Shown piece by piece: positions 17,005-26,204 of a stretch of 64,000 nt of DNA. The DNA lies in the NCBI RefSeq assembly GCF_033242365.1, contig NZ_BTHK01000016.1:1-64000 (forward strand). The letters run 5' to 3'. This DNA comes from Lachnoanaerobaculum sanguinis (GTDB taxonomy: Bacteria > Bacillota > Clostridia > Lachnospirales > Lachnospiraceae). The translations under genes were made by a program, and so were the position numbers. Below the pieces are notes generated by a model. The model made no database searches, was not told where the DNA came from, and saw only the letters and a list, made by a program, of their open reading frames with translations. Every line of letters begins with the position of its first letter. Within the stretch, counting starts at the first letter, position 1.

Positions 17005-18060
17005 TTATTTATTCAGGAAGGTATTTATATCTTCCAGGGCTTTAACGGAAGAAGTACCGTAGTCCATAAACTCATCATATGAGATAGTCATGATTTTATT
17101 ATTTGCTATTGCAGGGACATCACTTAGAACGGTATTATTCTTCATAAGCTCCACTGCATTTGCATCCAAATCTTTATTTCTGTCACTTGTAACATAGATA
17201 ATCACTTCAGGAGCCATTGTAACAAGATTTTCAAGTGTTAAGTCGGAAGTTCCGGTTGCAACATTTGTATATCCCAATGTATTCAGTATACTTTCCTGTA
17301 GTGCAGACTTGTAAGCACCGAAGGTTGAATCATTGTATGCACACATGATGAGGGCATTTTTTAATTCACCTGAGTTTTTATCTGAAGATGAAACTGCATT
17401 GATTTTTTTCTCAAGTTCATCGGCATATGCATTTGCCTTTTCCTGTGCATTGAAGATTATTCCTATATTTCTTATATCCTCAATAACATTTTCAATACTT
17501 TGCTTCATATTGGAAACAGATGCTTTTTGAGTGTATATAGGTATAGAGTTTTCGTTCCAGGAGGCAATGGTTCCCAAAGATTTATCTGAAAACATCATAT
17601 TTCTTCCTATTATAATATCAGGATTATTGGACAATACAACTTCTTTTGATACACTCTTTTTGTCACCGATATGAGGTATAGCAGCAATGGCATCGGCATA
17701 ATCACCTGTAACTTCATTATCGGGATTTAACATACCTACAATTTTGTCCTGTAATCCGAGGTCGATAAGCATTTCTGTAGATGAGAGATTATTGGTTATT
17801 ATTCGCTCAGGAGCTTTTTCAAATACCTGAGTGATTTCTTTACCGTCAGCATCATAAGTTGTAATGCTGACAGGATAAACAGTTTCAGAAGACTTCTTTT
17901 CATCCGCGGTTGAACTTTCAGATACGGAAGTACTTTCCGCTACAGCTGAGCTTGTTTCGGCTACGGTACTGCTTGCAGAATTATTGTTTGAGGCTGTTGC
18001 ACATCCTACAAGTGCAAGAGAAATACATGTGCTTAGAGCTATGTTAAATATTTTTTTCAT
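17005..18060 (-). CDS. Iron-siderophore ABC transporter, solute-binding lipoprotein
   Basis: A 351-residue binding protein of the FecB/FhuD/BtuF cluster. It has a lipoprotein signal with LVGC and lipidated Cys20, a Ser-rich linker, then a two-lobed domain beginning FEKAPERIITNNLSSTEMLIDLGL. The ATG at 18060 was chosen because AAAGGAA lies just upstream. An in-frame ATG at 18075 has no site. It follows the ATPase gene on the same strand. The substrate is probably a ferric siderophore, given the adjacent esterase. Confidence 0.88.
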   Translation of the reverse strand: MKKIFNIALSTCISLALVGCATASNNNSASSTVAETSSAVAESTSVSESSTADEKKSSETVYPVSITTYDADGKEITQVFEKAPERIITNNLSSTEMLIDLGLQDKIVGMLNPDNEVTGDYADAIAAIPHIGDKKSVSKEVVLSNNPDIIIGRNMMFSDKSLGTIASWNENSIPIYTQKASVSNMKQSIENVIEDIRNIGIIFNAQEKANAYADELEKKINAVSSSDKNSGELKNALIMCAYNDSTFGAYKSALQESILNTLGYTNVATGTSDLTLENLVTMAPEVIIYVTSDRNKDLDANAVELMKNNTVLSDVPAIANNKIMTISYDEFMDYGTSSVKALEDINTFLNK

Positions 18061-18076
18061 TTTAATTCCTTTCATA

Positions 18077-18832
18077 TTAAATATATTCTATCAAGGCTTG
18101 ATTATCATCAGCCCATGATATTTTACAATCGATATCATATACATCTTTCATAGATTCTTTGGTTATAGTTGATTTAGGACTGCCTTCGTACTTTATCTCA
18201 CCTCCCTTCATAAGATATATGTAATCTGAATATTTACATGCAAGCTGTATATCATGGAGTACGGCAAGCACATTTATATTCAAATCTTTTATAATTTGCA
18301 AAATTTCGATTTTATATTTTATGTCAAGATGGTTTGTAGGTTCGTCAAGAAGCAGCAGGCTCGGTCTTTGTGCAATGGCACGTGCAAGTGCTACACGTTG
18401 CTTTTCACCACCTGATAAGGAGAGGTAGGAGCGATCGGATTTATCAAGCATGCCCACTTTTCTCAATGCATCCTTTACAATATCATAATCGATCTGCTTT
18501 TCAGTCTGCATAAATCCTATATGAGGTGTTCTGCCAAGCATTACCATATCTTCTACATTGCAATCAAAATTTATTTCATTGAACTGTGCAACGACAGCCA
18601 TTTCTTTTGCTGAATCTTTCAAACGTATATCTTCCATATTTTTATTGTTCAATAAAATTTCACCAAAGGAAGGTTTTAAAATTCTGTATATGGTTTTTAG
18701 AAGAGTTGTTTTACCGCATCCGTTCGGTCCGAGTATTGAATAGAATTTATTTCCTTTAACATCTATAGAGACATTATGCAATATTGTTTTGTCCTTTATG
18801 GAGTATGATATATTATTACAAATTAAATTCAT
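18077..18832 (-). CDS. Iron-siderophore ABC transporter, ATPase
   Basis: A 251-residue FecE/FhuC-type nucleotide-binding subunit. All motifs are intact: Walker A GPNGCGKTT (35-43), signature LSGGEKQR (about 139-146), Walker B LLLLDEPTNHLD and the switch His in LHD. It overlaps the permease stop as TAATG, indicating coupled translation. Confidence 0.92.
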   Translation of the reverse strand: MNLICNNISYSIKDKTILHNVSIDVKGNKFYSILGPNGCGKTTLLKTIYRILKPSFGEILLNNKNMEDIRLKDSAKEMAVVAQFNEINFDCNVEDMVMLGRTPHIGFMQTEKQIDYDIVKDALRKVGMLDKSDRSYLSLSGGEKQRVALARAIAQRPSLLLLDEPTNHLDIKYKIEILQIIKDLNINVLAVLHDIQLACKYSDYIYLMKGGEIKYEGSPKSTITKESMKDVYDIDCKISWADDNQALIEYI

Positions 18833-19890
18833 TATCTTTGCCCCTTTCTCTGATTTTGTATAACAATATAAATAAAGAAAGGACCGCCTACTAAAGATGT
18901 AAATATTCCTATAGGCAACTCGGCTTTATCGATAAGACATCTTGCAAGTATATCCGACCAAAGTATAAAAAGACTACCGAGAATTGCTGAAAGCGGTATG
19001 ATTTTTTTATGGTCGGTACCTACAAGAATCCTTGATATATGAGGTGTTATCAAACCTACAAAACCTATTATTCCGCATTTTGAGACTAAAATTCCTGTTA
19101 TCATAGATATAAAAATCATATATATAAACCTGTATCTATGTAAATTTATTCCCAAAGTGACAGCAACCTCATCACCCATAAGCATCGTATTTAAAACTCT
19201 GTACTGTGTTATAAAGAATATAAAGGATGCGGGAATAATAAATAAAGGCAGGTCTATATCTTTCCATGAAGCACTTGCAAGCGAACCCATAGTCCAGAAT
19301 TTTATTGTCATCATGCTGTCTGAATTGGCACCTATTGAAATTATAAAGTTGGAAAATGCGCTAAATAGAGCATTTACAACGGCACCTGAAAGTATAAGAC
19401 TTGTTGTAGTAATCTTTTTACCAAGAGATGCTATAAAAAGTACTATTCCGGTTGAAATGACGGAGCCGAAAAATGCACCGGTTCCGGTCAAAGATTTTAA
19501 ACCGAGTATAATAAACAAAGTGGCTCCAAACGTAGCACCGGCAGAAATTCCAAGTATATACGGCTCTGAAATGGGATTATTGACGGTAGTTTGCATTATT
19601 GTTCCGCAAAGTGCCAATCCTGCTCCTACAAAAAGCCCCATTATTACTCTGGGAACCCTCATATTCAACACAATGGCAACTGTAGACTTTGAGAAAGCAC
19701 TTATACTCCCACTACCTGATATACTGTTTGAAATTATATTAAAAGTATCTTTTAAGCCTATTCTTACCGCACCAAGTGAAATTCCTGCGAGCATTGAAAA
19801 GAGAAGAAATACACACAGCGCCATAAGCAGCAGTATAAACTTAAAGTCATTTTTACTCTTTGACATAAATATATTTATAAAACCTTTCAT
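18832..19890 (-). CDS. Iron-siderophore ABC transporter, FecCD permease
   Basis: A 352-residue permease of the FecCD/BtuC family with about ten helices. Typical motifs are RVPRVIMGLFVGAGLALCGTIMQ and the ATPase-contact loop near GFVGLITPHISRIL. It is the only permease gene here, so it probably works as a homodimer, unlike the FeuB/FeuC pair. It is first in the operon. The start at 19890 has no strong ribosome site, and a second in-frame ATG lies 8 codons on. Confidence 0.9.
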   Translation of the reverse strand: MKGFINIFMSKSKNDFKFILLLMALCVFLLFSMLAGISLGAVRIGLKDTFNIISNSISGSGSISAFSKSTVAIVLNMRVPRVIMGLFVGAGLALCGTIMQTTVNNPISEPYILGISAGATFGATLFIILGLKSLTGTGAFFGSVISTGIVLFIASLGKKITTTSLILSGAVVNALFSAFSNFIISIGANSDSMMTIKFWTMGSLASASWKDIDLPLFIIPASFIFFITQYRVLNTMLMGDEVAVTLGINLHRYRFIYMIFISMITGILVSKCGIIGFVGLITPHISRILVGTDHKKIIPLSAILGSLFILWSDILARCLIDKAELPIGIFTSLVGGPFFIYIVIQNQRKGQR

Positions 19891-19898
19891 ATTATATA

Positions 19899-19914
19899 GT
19901 TAGTGATACCTAAC
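19899..19914 (-). promoter_or_regulatory. DtxR-like operator of the siderophore operon
   Basis: GTTAGTGATACCTAAC is a 5-6-5 palindrome (TTAGG..CTAA on the reverse strand) resembling operators of iron-responsive DtxR/IdeR-type repressors. It lies about at the transcription start expected from a -10 TATAAT on the minus strand at 19921-19926. That position suits iron-dependent repression. No regulator gene of this type is in the window. Confidence 0.5.
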
Positions 19915-19966
19915 AATGATATTATAATTGATATTTTTAAAATTTGAATATAGAATAATATAAAGA

Positions 19967-19996
19967 TATGGACTATTATTAAAAATATAGTCCATA
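19967..19996 (+). repeat. 10-bp inverted repeat before the AraC gene
   Basis: TATGGACTAT (19967-19976) and ATAGTCCATA (19987-19996) are perfect inverted arms around 10 bases. They end 1 base before the AAAGGAGGG ribosome site of the 20009 gene. They could fold in the mRNA and limit translation, or be an operator. Confidence 0.55.
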
Positions 19997-20008
19997 AAAG
20001 GAGGGCTT

Positions 20009-20806
20009 GTGAAGGAAAAAGAGTTTTTATTGGATTGTCAAAGAGAATACAGCAGCAGAAAGTATCTGATTACAGGAGTTTCTCTACAGGAAAAAACCAA
20101 GGGAGAGCATATTTCTTATGATACTACTCACAGTGCTTTCATATATACATTGGAAGGCGGAGCGGATATTAATTTTAATGATAAAAGTTTTACAGCTACG
20201 CCTGACGTAGTTATTCACGGTGCAAAAAACAGAAAAATAACTTTTGATGTAATTACAGATGAGCCTTTTATACATTTAAATATATATTACGATCCGGAAG
20301 TTCCATGGCATGGTTATAGTGATATTATGAACTCGGTATATAAAATATCCGGTTTTGGTCAGGATATTTCAAAAGAATTGTTGTCTAAATTAAAAGCAAG
20401 TGTAGAGAGAGCAAGTTTTGACGATCATGTGCACAACAGTATTATTGCTCAACAACTTATTCTAAGTTCATTCGGCTATTCTATGATAAATCGGGAAATA
20501 TTACAGATAGAAAATGCCGTGGAATTTATGGAAAAATCCTATAATAAAAATTTGTGCCTTGAAGATCTGGCCGATATTGCAGGTATGAACAAGGCTCATT
20601 TTTCGTATACATTTAATAAGATTTATCATATAAGACCTATAGATTATCTTATAAGATTACGCCTAAAAAAGGCTGTAAATATGCTGTTGTCGGGGGTATC
20701 CGTTACTGAAACGGCCATAAATGTGGGGTATCGTGACCCGCTTTATTTCAGTAGACTATATAAAAAATATTTTGGTATCTCACCAAGTCAAACATTAAGG
20801 AAATAG
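20009..20806 (+). CDS. AraC-family regulator of siderophore uptake
   Basis: The product has 265 residues: an N-terminal cupin-like effector domain (about 20-120) and a C-terminal double helix-turn-helix (about 165-262, with LCLEDLADIAGMNKAHFSYTF and GYRDPLYFSRLYKKYFGISPSQ). GTG at 20009 is the start, with AAAGGAGGG 3 bases upstream. It is divergent from the siderophore operon, like Btr beside feuABC in Bacillus, so it probably activates uptake when the siderophore is bound (inference). Confidence 0.85.
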   Translation: MKEKEFLLDCQREYSSRKYLITGVSLQEKTKGEHISYDTTHSAFIYTLEGGADINFNDKSFTATPDVVIHGAKNRKITFDVITDEPFIHLNIYYDPEVPWHGYSDIMNSVYKISGFGQDISKELLSKLKASVERASFDDHVHNSIIAQQLILSSFGYSMINREILQIENAVEFMEKSYNKNLCLEDLADIAGMNKAHFSYTFNKIYHIRPIDYLIRLRLKKAVNMLLSGVSVTETAINVGYRDPLYFSRLYKKYFGISPSQTLRK

Positions 20807-21112
20807 GGCAAAATGTTGCTTATTATCGAATACATAAATAAAATAAAGTTTATTTATTCTAAAAATTATGCTATAATGTCGACAATACATTGTTGAAAAA
20901 TGTGAATAAGATTACGGGATATTTTCTTTAAGGAAGATATATCTAAAATTTTTTTTGGTAAAAATAACATTTAGATCTTGTGTTCAAAAATCTGAAATTA
21001 ATTGTTATAAACCCGAATTAAATTTACAAACAATCATATATGCCGCGATTTTAAAAAGATAAAATCAGCAACGTATTTAATGGCATATAAATACATCGTG
21101 GAGGGAATTTTG
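20807..21112 (+). promoter_or_regulatory. Intergenic control region of the molybdenum hydroxylase gene
   Basis: These 306 bases hold no gene. A -10 box TATAAT lies at 20872-20877 with a weak -35. An AT-only inverted repeat, ATAAATAAA (20834-20842) and TTTATTTAT (20849-20857), overlaps the -35 region, and ACAATACATTGT (20882-20893) is a second small palindrome just after the -10. The resulting leader would be about 230 bases and shows no structure that I recognise as a known riboswitch. Confidence 0.45.
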
Positions 21113-23692
21113 ATGTACAGTTTTACAGTTAACGGTAAATTGGTTGAAACTGAAAAAGAAGTGTCACTTTTAAGATTTTTACGTGACGATTTAAAGCTCA
21201 AATCTATAAAAGACGGATGTAGTCAGGGAGCTTGCGGTACTTGTACCATTATAATTGACGGAAAAGCTACCAGAGCCTGTGTTATGACTACAAAAAGAGC
21301 ACAGGGAATGAACATTGTTTCTGTTGAGGGATTAAGCGACTTTGAAAAAGAGGCATTTGTATATGCATTCGGATCAAAAGGTGCTGTACAGTGCGGATTC
21401 TGTATTCCGGGTATGGTAATGTCAGGTAAAGCTCTTATTGACAGAAATCCTAATCCTACAGAAGACGAAATCAAAGAGGCGATAAAGGGAAATATCTGTA
21501 GATGTACAGGATATAAGAAGATTATTGAGGGTATTGACCTTACGGCTCAGATACTTAGAGGCGACAGAAAGATTGATGAAGAGCTTGAAAAGGGTGATGA
21601 CTACGGTGTAGGTTCAAATGCTTTCAGAATTGATGTAAGAGACAAGGTTCTCGGTATCGGTGAGTATGTTGATGATGTGGAACTTGAAAATATGCTCCAT
21701 GTATCGGCAGTAAGAACAAAGTATCCAAGAGCAAGAATACTTGATATAGATGTTTCAGAGGCTCTAGCGCTTGAAGGTGTGGTTGCAATATATACTTCCG
21801 AGGATGTACCGAATAATAAGGTTGGACACATCCAGCAGGATTGGGACGTTATGATTCCAAAGGGTGAAGTTACCAGATTTGTCGGTGATGCATTGTGTCT
21901 TGTTGTGGCGGAGAGTGAAGAAATATTAAAGAAGGCTAAGACTTTAGTTAAAGTGGAATATGAGGTACTTGAGCCTGTAAGAAATATAGATGAGGCTAAG
22001 GCGGAGAATGCACCTAAGGTTCATCCAAACGGAAACCTTTGTCAGTCAAGACATGTTAAAAGAGGTGATGCAAAGGAAGCAATCGCAAATTCAAAGTATA
22101 CTGTTACCGAGACATTTGATACACCTTTTACAGAGCATGCCTTCCTTGAGCCGGAGTGTGCTATAGCAATGCCGTATAAGGACGGTGTAAAGATTTTCAG
22201 TACCGATCAGAGTGTATTCGATACAAGAAAAGAAGTAGCTATAATGTTCGGCTGGGATCCGTCAAAAGTTGTTGTAGAGAACAAGTATGTAGGTGGCGGA
22301 TTCGGTGGAAAAGAGGACGTTTCCGTTCAGCATATAGCGGCACTTTGTGCATATAAGCTTGGAAGAACGGTTAAGGCGAAGTTTAGCAGAGACGAGTCGC
22401 TTGCATTCCATCCGAAGCGTCATGCAATGCACGGTACATTTACTCTTGGATGTGATGAAAACGGTATATTTACAGGACTTGACTGTGATATCTATTTTGA
22501 TACAGGTGCATATGCGTCTCTTTGCGGACCTGTACTTGAGCGTGCATGTACTCATGCGGTAGGACCATATTGCTATCAGAATCATGATATAAGAGGATAC
22601 GGATACTATACAAATAACCCTCCTGCAGGCGCTTTCAGAGGATTCGGAGTGTGCCAGAGTGAGTTTGCGCTTGAGTCCATTATAGATTTACTTGCAGAAA
22701 AGGTTGGAATATCACCTTGGGAAATCAGATACAGAAATGCTATCGAACCGGGCAAGGTATTGCCTAACGGACAGATAGCAGACTGTTCAACAGCTCTTAA
22801 AGAGACATTGGAAGCTGTAAAAGATGCTTATGAAGCAAACTATCCGAATGTAGGCTTGGCATGTGCTATGAAGAATGCCGGCGTAGGTGTAGGACTTCCT
22901 GATACAGGACGTGCAAAACTTATTGTTAATGACGGTGTTATAGAGATATATTGCGGTGCTTCCGATATCGGTCAGGGTTGCGCAACAATATTTATACAGA
23001 TGGCGGCGGAAACTTTGAATTTGCCGAAGTACAAGTTTAAAAATATGGGATGTAACTCTGAATTTGATCCTGATTCAGGTACTACTTCAGGATCAAGACA
23101 GACTCTTATAAGCGGTGAGGCCATAAGAAGAGTTTCTCTTGAACTTAAAAAGGACCTTGATGCTGTTGGCGGAGATTTAAATAAGCTTAACGGTAAAGAC
23201 TACTATGCAGAGTACTTTGAGCCTACAGATAAGCTCGGTGCAGATGTACCTTTCCCTAAGTCTCATGTTGCATACGGATTCGCTACACATCTTGTTGTAC
23301 TTGATGATGACGGTAAGGTTAAAAAGGTTTATGCCGCTCATGACTCAGGAAAGGTGGTAAACCCTATTTCAATACAGGGTCAGATAGAGGGTGGAGTGCT
23401 TATGTCACTCGGATATGCACTTACAGAGGACTTTAAGCTTCAAGATTGTATGGTCAAGTCAAAGTATGGAACACTTGGTCTTATGAGAGCTACAGATATA
23501 CCTGAGATTGAGGCGATATATGTGGAGAAGGAAGAGCTCCTTGGAGTGGCATACGGTTCAAAGGGTATCGGTGAGATTGCAACAATTCCTACCGCACCGG
23601 CAGTACAGAATGCATACTATAAGAGAGACGGCAAATTAAGACCGAAATTACCTATGGATGACACATATTATACAAATAAAAAGAAAAAATAA
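21113..23692 (+). CDS. Molybdenum hydroxylase, fused 2Fe-2S and Mo domains (xanthine dehydrogenase family)
   Basis: The product has 859 residues. The plant-type [2Fe-2S] domain has Cys36, 41, 44 and 56. The second [2Fe-2S] domain has Cys94, Cys97 and the pair C129-R-C131. The rest is the molybdopterin domain, with GGGFGGKEDV, the Arg-bearing AFRGFG loop and the catalytic Glu in GSKGIGE near the C-terminus. The FAD subunit of classical xanthine dehydrogenase is missing, as in fused aldehyde oxidoreductases and the selenium-dependent xanthine dehydrogenases of clostridia, which it most resembles by recall. The ATG at 21113 has GGAGGG upstream. An earlier in-frame ATG at 21080 has none. The substrate (xanthine, other purine or aldehyde) is not certain. 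Confidence 0.82.
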   Translation: MYSFTVNGKLVETEKEVSLLRFLRDDLKLKSIKDGCSQGACGTCTIIIDGKATRACVMTTKRAQGMNIVSVEGLSDFEKEAFVYAFGSKGAVQCGFCIPGMVMSGKALIDRNPNPTEDEIKEAIKGNICRCTGYKKIIEGIDLTAQILRGDRKIDEELEKGDDYGVGSNAFRIDVRDKVLGIGEYVDDVELENMLHVSAVRTKYPRARILDIDVSEALALEGVVAIYTSEDVPNNKVGHIQQDWDVMIPKGEVTRFVGDALCLVVAESEEILKKAKTLVKVEYEVLEPVRNIDEAKAENAPKVHPNGNLCQSRHVKRGDAKEAIANSKYTVTETFDTPFTEHAFLEPECAIAMPYKDGVKIFSTDQSVFDTRKEVAIMFGWDPSKVVVENKYVGGGFGGKEDVSVQHIAALCAYKLGRTVKAKFSRDESLAFHPKRHAMHGTFTLGCDENGIFTGLDCDIYFDTGAYASLCGPVLERACTHAVGPYCYQNHDIRGYGYYTNNPPAGAFRGFGVCQSEFALESIIDLLAEKVGISPWEIRYRNAIEPGKVLPNGQIADCSTALKETLEAVKDAYEANYPNVGLACAMKNAGVGVGLPDTGRAKLIVNDGVIEIYCGASDIGQGCATIFIQMAAETLNLPKYKFKNMGCNSEFDPDSGTTSGSRQTLISGEAIRRVSLELKKDLDAVGGDLNKLNGKDYYAEYFEPTDKLGADVPFPKSHVAYGFATHLVVLDDDGKVKKVYAAHDSGKVVNPISIQGQIEGGVLMSLGYALTEDFKLQDCMVKSKYGTLGLMRATDIPEIEAIYVEKEELLGVAYGSKGIGEIATIPTAPAVQNAYYKRDGKLRPKLPMDDTYYTNKKKK

Positions 23693-23708
23693 ATAAGGAA
23701 TAATTTTT

Positions 23709-23739
23709 GTTGGGATTCAATATGGATCCCAACTTTTTT
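23709..23739 (+). terminator. Terminator of the molybdenum hydroxylase gene
   Basis: GTTGGGAT (23709-23716) pairs with ATCCCAAC (23726-23733), followed by six T. Confidence 0.88.
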
Positions 23740-23777
23740 ATTTAAAAAAGATTTGCTTAAAAAATAATAAACAGATG

Positions 23778-23806
23778 TTGAAAAAAGCTCTTAAATGTAC
23801 TATAAT
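23778..23806 (+). promoter_or_regulatory. Promoter of the MMPL-GLUG operon
   Basis: The -35 box TTGAAA (23778-23783), a 17-base spacer and a consensus -10 box TATAAT (23801-23806) lie about 60 bases before the start codon. Confidence 0.7.
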
Positions 23807-23867
23807 ACCAAAATAATAGTCACATGTCTAAAAATATACATAAGTATAAAGAATAGGAGAGAGAAAG

Positions 23868-26204
23868 ATGTTTGAAAAGATTGCTTCATTTATAGTGAAT
23901 AAAAGAAAAGCTTTTCTGGTATTTTTTATTCTTGCCGCAGTATTCGGAGTGTTCAGTTCATCATGGGTAAAGGTAAGTGATAAATTATCAGACTATTTAC
24001 CGCAGACCTCCGAAACTAAGCAGGGACTTGATATTATGGATAATAACTTTACAACTTTCGGAACGGCAAAAGTTATGATTTACAATGTTGATTACGAAAA
24101 AGCTCTTGAAGTATCAAAAGAAATTGCGGATATTAAGGGAGTTTCAAAAGTAGATTTTTATGATAAGTCCGATAAGGATTATGAAAATAAGAATATTGAA
24201 GATTATTATAAGAATTTTTCAGCTCTTTATACCATCAGCTTTGACGATGTTGAAAGTTCAAAATTGGTTCAGGACGCAATAGTCAAGGTCAGAGATTTAG
24301 TTTCAGCTTATGACAATGTTGTATATACAACTATTGATAAGGATGATGCCAAAGATTTGAACAAGGATATGAAGGTTATATTTGTCCTGGTAATAATCAT
24401 AATAATTGCAGTGTTATTGTTCACCTCACAAACATATATGGAAATACTGATTTTCATGCTTACATTCGGCATAGCGATAGTACTGAATATAGGTACAAAT
24501 TTTATATTCGGAAGAATCTCGTTTGTGACAAAGGCTGTAGGTGTGGTATTGCAGTTGGCACTTGCTATTGACTATGCAATAATACTTTTTCACAGATTTA
24601 TGGAGGAAAGAAGTGAGTATAAGCCTAAGCATGCTCTTATAAAAGCACTTGCAAAGGCTATACCCGAGATATCATCAAGCTCTCTTACCACTATGGCAGG
24701 TATGGTGGCACTGATGACAATGCAGTTTCAGATAGGTATGGACCTTGGAAGAGTTTTGCTTAAGTCAATTATATTCAGTATGCTTGCAGTATTTGCATTT
24801 ATGCCTGCACTGATAATGATGTTTGAAAAACAGATTGAAAAATCAATGCATAAAAATTTTGTACCCAATATAGAAGTATTTGGAAGCGGAATTTTAAAGT
24901 TGAAAAGAGTAATACTTCCTTTATTTATAGTTATTACAGTCGGTGGAGTTATACTCTCAAACAAAACCGGATATATATTTGATGTAAATTCCATAGAGTC
25001 TGATAAGAAGACCGAATATCTTGAGGCGAAAGAAAAGATTGAGGAGCAGTTTGGAAGAAGCAATATAATGGCGATAGTAATTCCGAAGGAGGACTACTTA
25101 CGGGAGGCCGCACTGCTTAAAGAAGTTTCAAATATTCAAGGTGTAAAGAGAGTTACAGGTCTTGCAAATATTGAAGTAGGTAATAACGGCGAATATGTAC
25201 TTACAGACAGTCTAAATCCGAGGGAACTTGCAGAGGTTGCAGATGTTGATGTGGATCTTGTAAAGGCCGCATACAGATTCTATGCATTAAAGAATGAGCA
25301 GTATGGTGCGTTTATGAAGAGCATTGACAGCTATAAAATACCTATAATAAATATGGTGGACTTTTTATATAACCAAATTGAAGAGGGCGGTCTTGATATA
25401 GATGAGGATACTATCAGCGATATAGAAGATATACATAAGAGTATAACAGATGCAAGAAAACAGCTGGAAAGTGAAAAGTATTCAAGAATTTTACTTATAT
25501 GGGATAAGCCTCTTGAAGGTGAAGATACCTTTAGCAATATAGATAATGTGCGAGAAATAGCAAAAAAATATTATGATGAAGCATATGTTGTCGGCGACAG
25601 TTCAAGTGATTATGATATCAGCAAATCATTTGGAGGTGACAATTTAAGGATCAGTATTGTAACGGCACTTTTGGTTGGCGTTATATTGCTTTTTACATTC
25701 CAAAATGCGGCATTGCCTTTTATATTGGTACTTACCATACAGGGAAGTATATGGATAAACTTCAGTTTGCCGTATCTGACGGGTGAGAATATGTTCTTCT
25801 TAAGTTATTTGATAGTAAGTTCAATACAGATGGGAGCGACAATTGATTATGCAATTGTTATCACAAGCAGATATCTGGCTCTAAGAGAAGAGATTTCAGA
25901 CAGAAAGAATGTAATATCAAGAACTTTAAATGAGGCCTTCCCTACAATAGTCACATCGGGAAGTATTATGGCGGCTTCAGGATTTGTAATAGGAAATATC
26001 ACATCAAATCCGACCATTGCATCTCTTGGAAAAACTCTTGGAAAGGGAGTTGTTATTTCGATGATAATGGTAATGGTGGTGTTGCCTGTATTGCTTTATA
26101 CTTTTGATTTCATTATTGACAAGACATCGTTTTCAAGAAAAATAAATGAGGAGGAGAATAAAAGAGAAGATGAAGAAGAAAATATCATTATTACTGAGTC
26201 TTAG
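23868..26204 (+). CDS. MMPL/RND-family exporter
   Basis: A 778-residue RND-superfamily membrane protein with two repeats, each having one helix, a large extracytoplasmic loop and a five-helix bundle. The loops span about 35-165 and 375-585. Helical clusters include VIFVLVIIIIIAVLLF and a conserved AIDYAIILFHRF / TIDYAIVITSRY pair that carries the proton-relay Asp. MMPL proteins move lipids, glycolipids or hydrophobic peptides outward. The start follows AGGAGAGAG. The next gene overlaps its 3' end and encodes a membrane-anchored surface protein, which may be its partner. Confidence 0.88.
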   Translation: MFEKIASFIVNKRKAFLVFFILAAVFGVFSSSWVKVSDKLSDYLPQTSETKQGLDIMDNNFTTFGTAKVMIYNVDYEKALEVSKEIADIKGVSKVDFYDKSDKDYENKNIEDYYKNFSALYTISFDDVESSKLVQDAIVKVRDLVSAYDNVVYTTIDKDDAKDLNKDMKVIFVLVIIIIIAVLLFTSQTYMEILIFMLTFGIAIVLNIGTNFIFGRISFVTKAVGVVLQLALAIDYAIILFHRFMEERSEYKPKHALIKALAKAIPEISSSSLTTMAGMVALMTMQFQIGMDLGRVLLKSIIFSMLAVFAFMPALIMMFEKQIEKSMHKNFVPNIEVFGSGILKLKRVILPLFIVITVGGVILSNKTGYIFDVNSIESDKKTEYLEAKEKIEEQFGRSNIMAIVIPKEDYLREAALLKEVSNIQGVKRVTGLANIEVGNNGEYVLTDSLNPRELAEVADVDVDLVKAAYRFYALKNEQYGAFMKSIDSYKIPIINMVDFLYNQIEEGGLDIDEDTISDIEDIHKSITDARKQLESEKYSRILLIWDKPLEGEDTFSNIDNVREIAKKYYDEAYVVGDSSSDYDISKSFGGDNLRISIVTALLVGVILLFTFQNAALPFILVLTIQGSIWINFSLPYLTGENMFFLSYLIVSSIQMGATIDYAIVITSRYLALREEISDRKNVISRTLNEAFPTIVTSGSIMAASGFVIGNITSNPTIASLGKTLGKGVVISMIMVMVVLPVLLYTFDFIIDKTSFSRKINEEENKREDEEENIIITES

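Noticed and set aside
19915..19950. A Fur box in the siderophore control region
   Set aside because: The AATGATATTATAATTGATAT stretch has only partial symmetry. The nearby GTTAGTGATACCTAAC is a much better palindrome.
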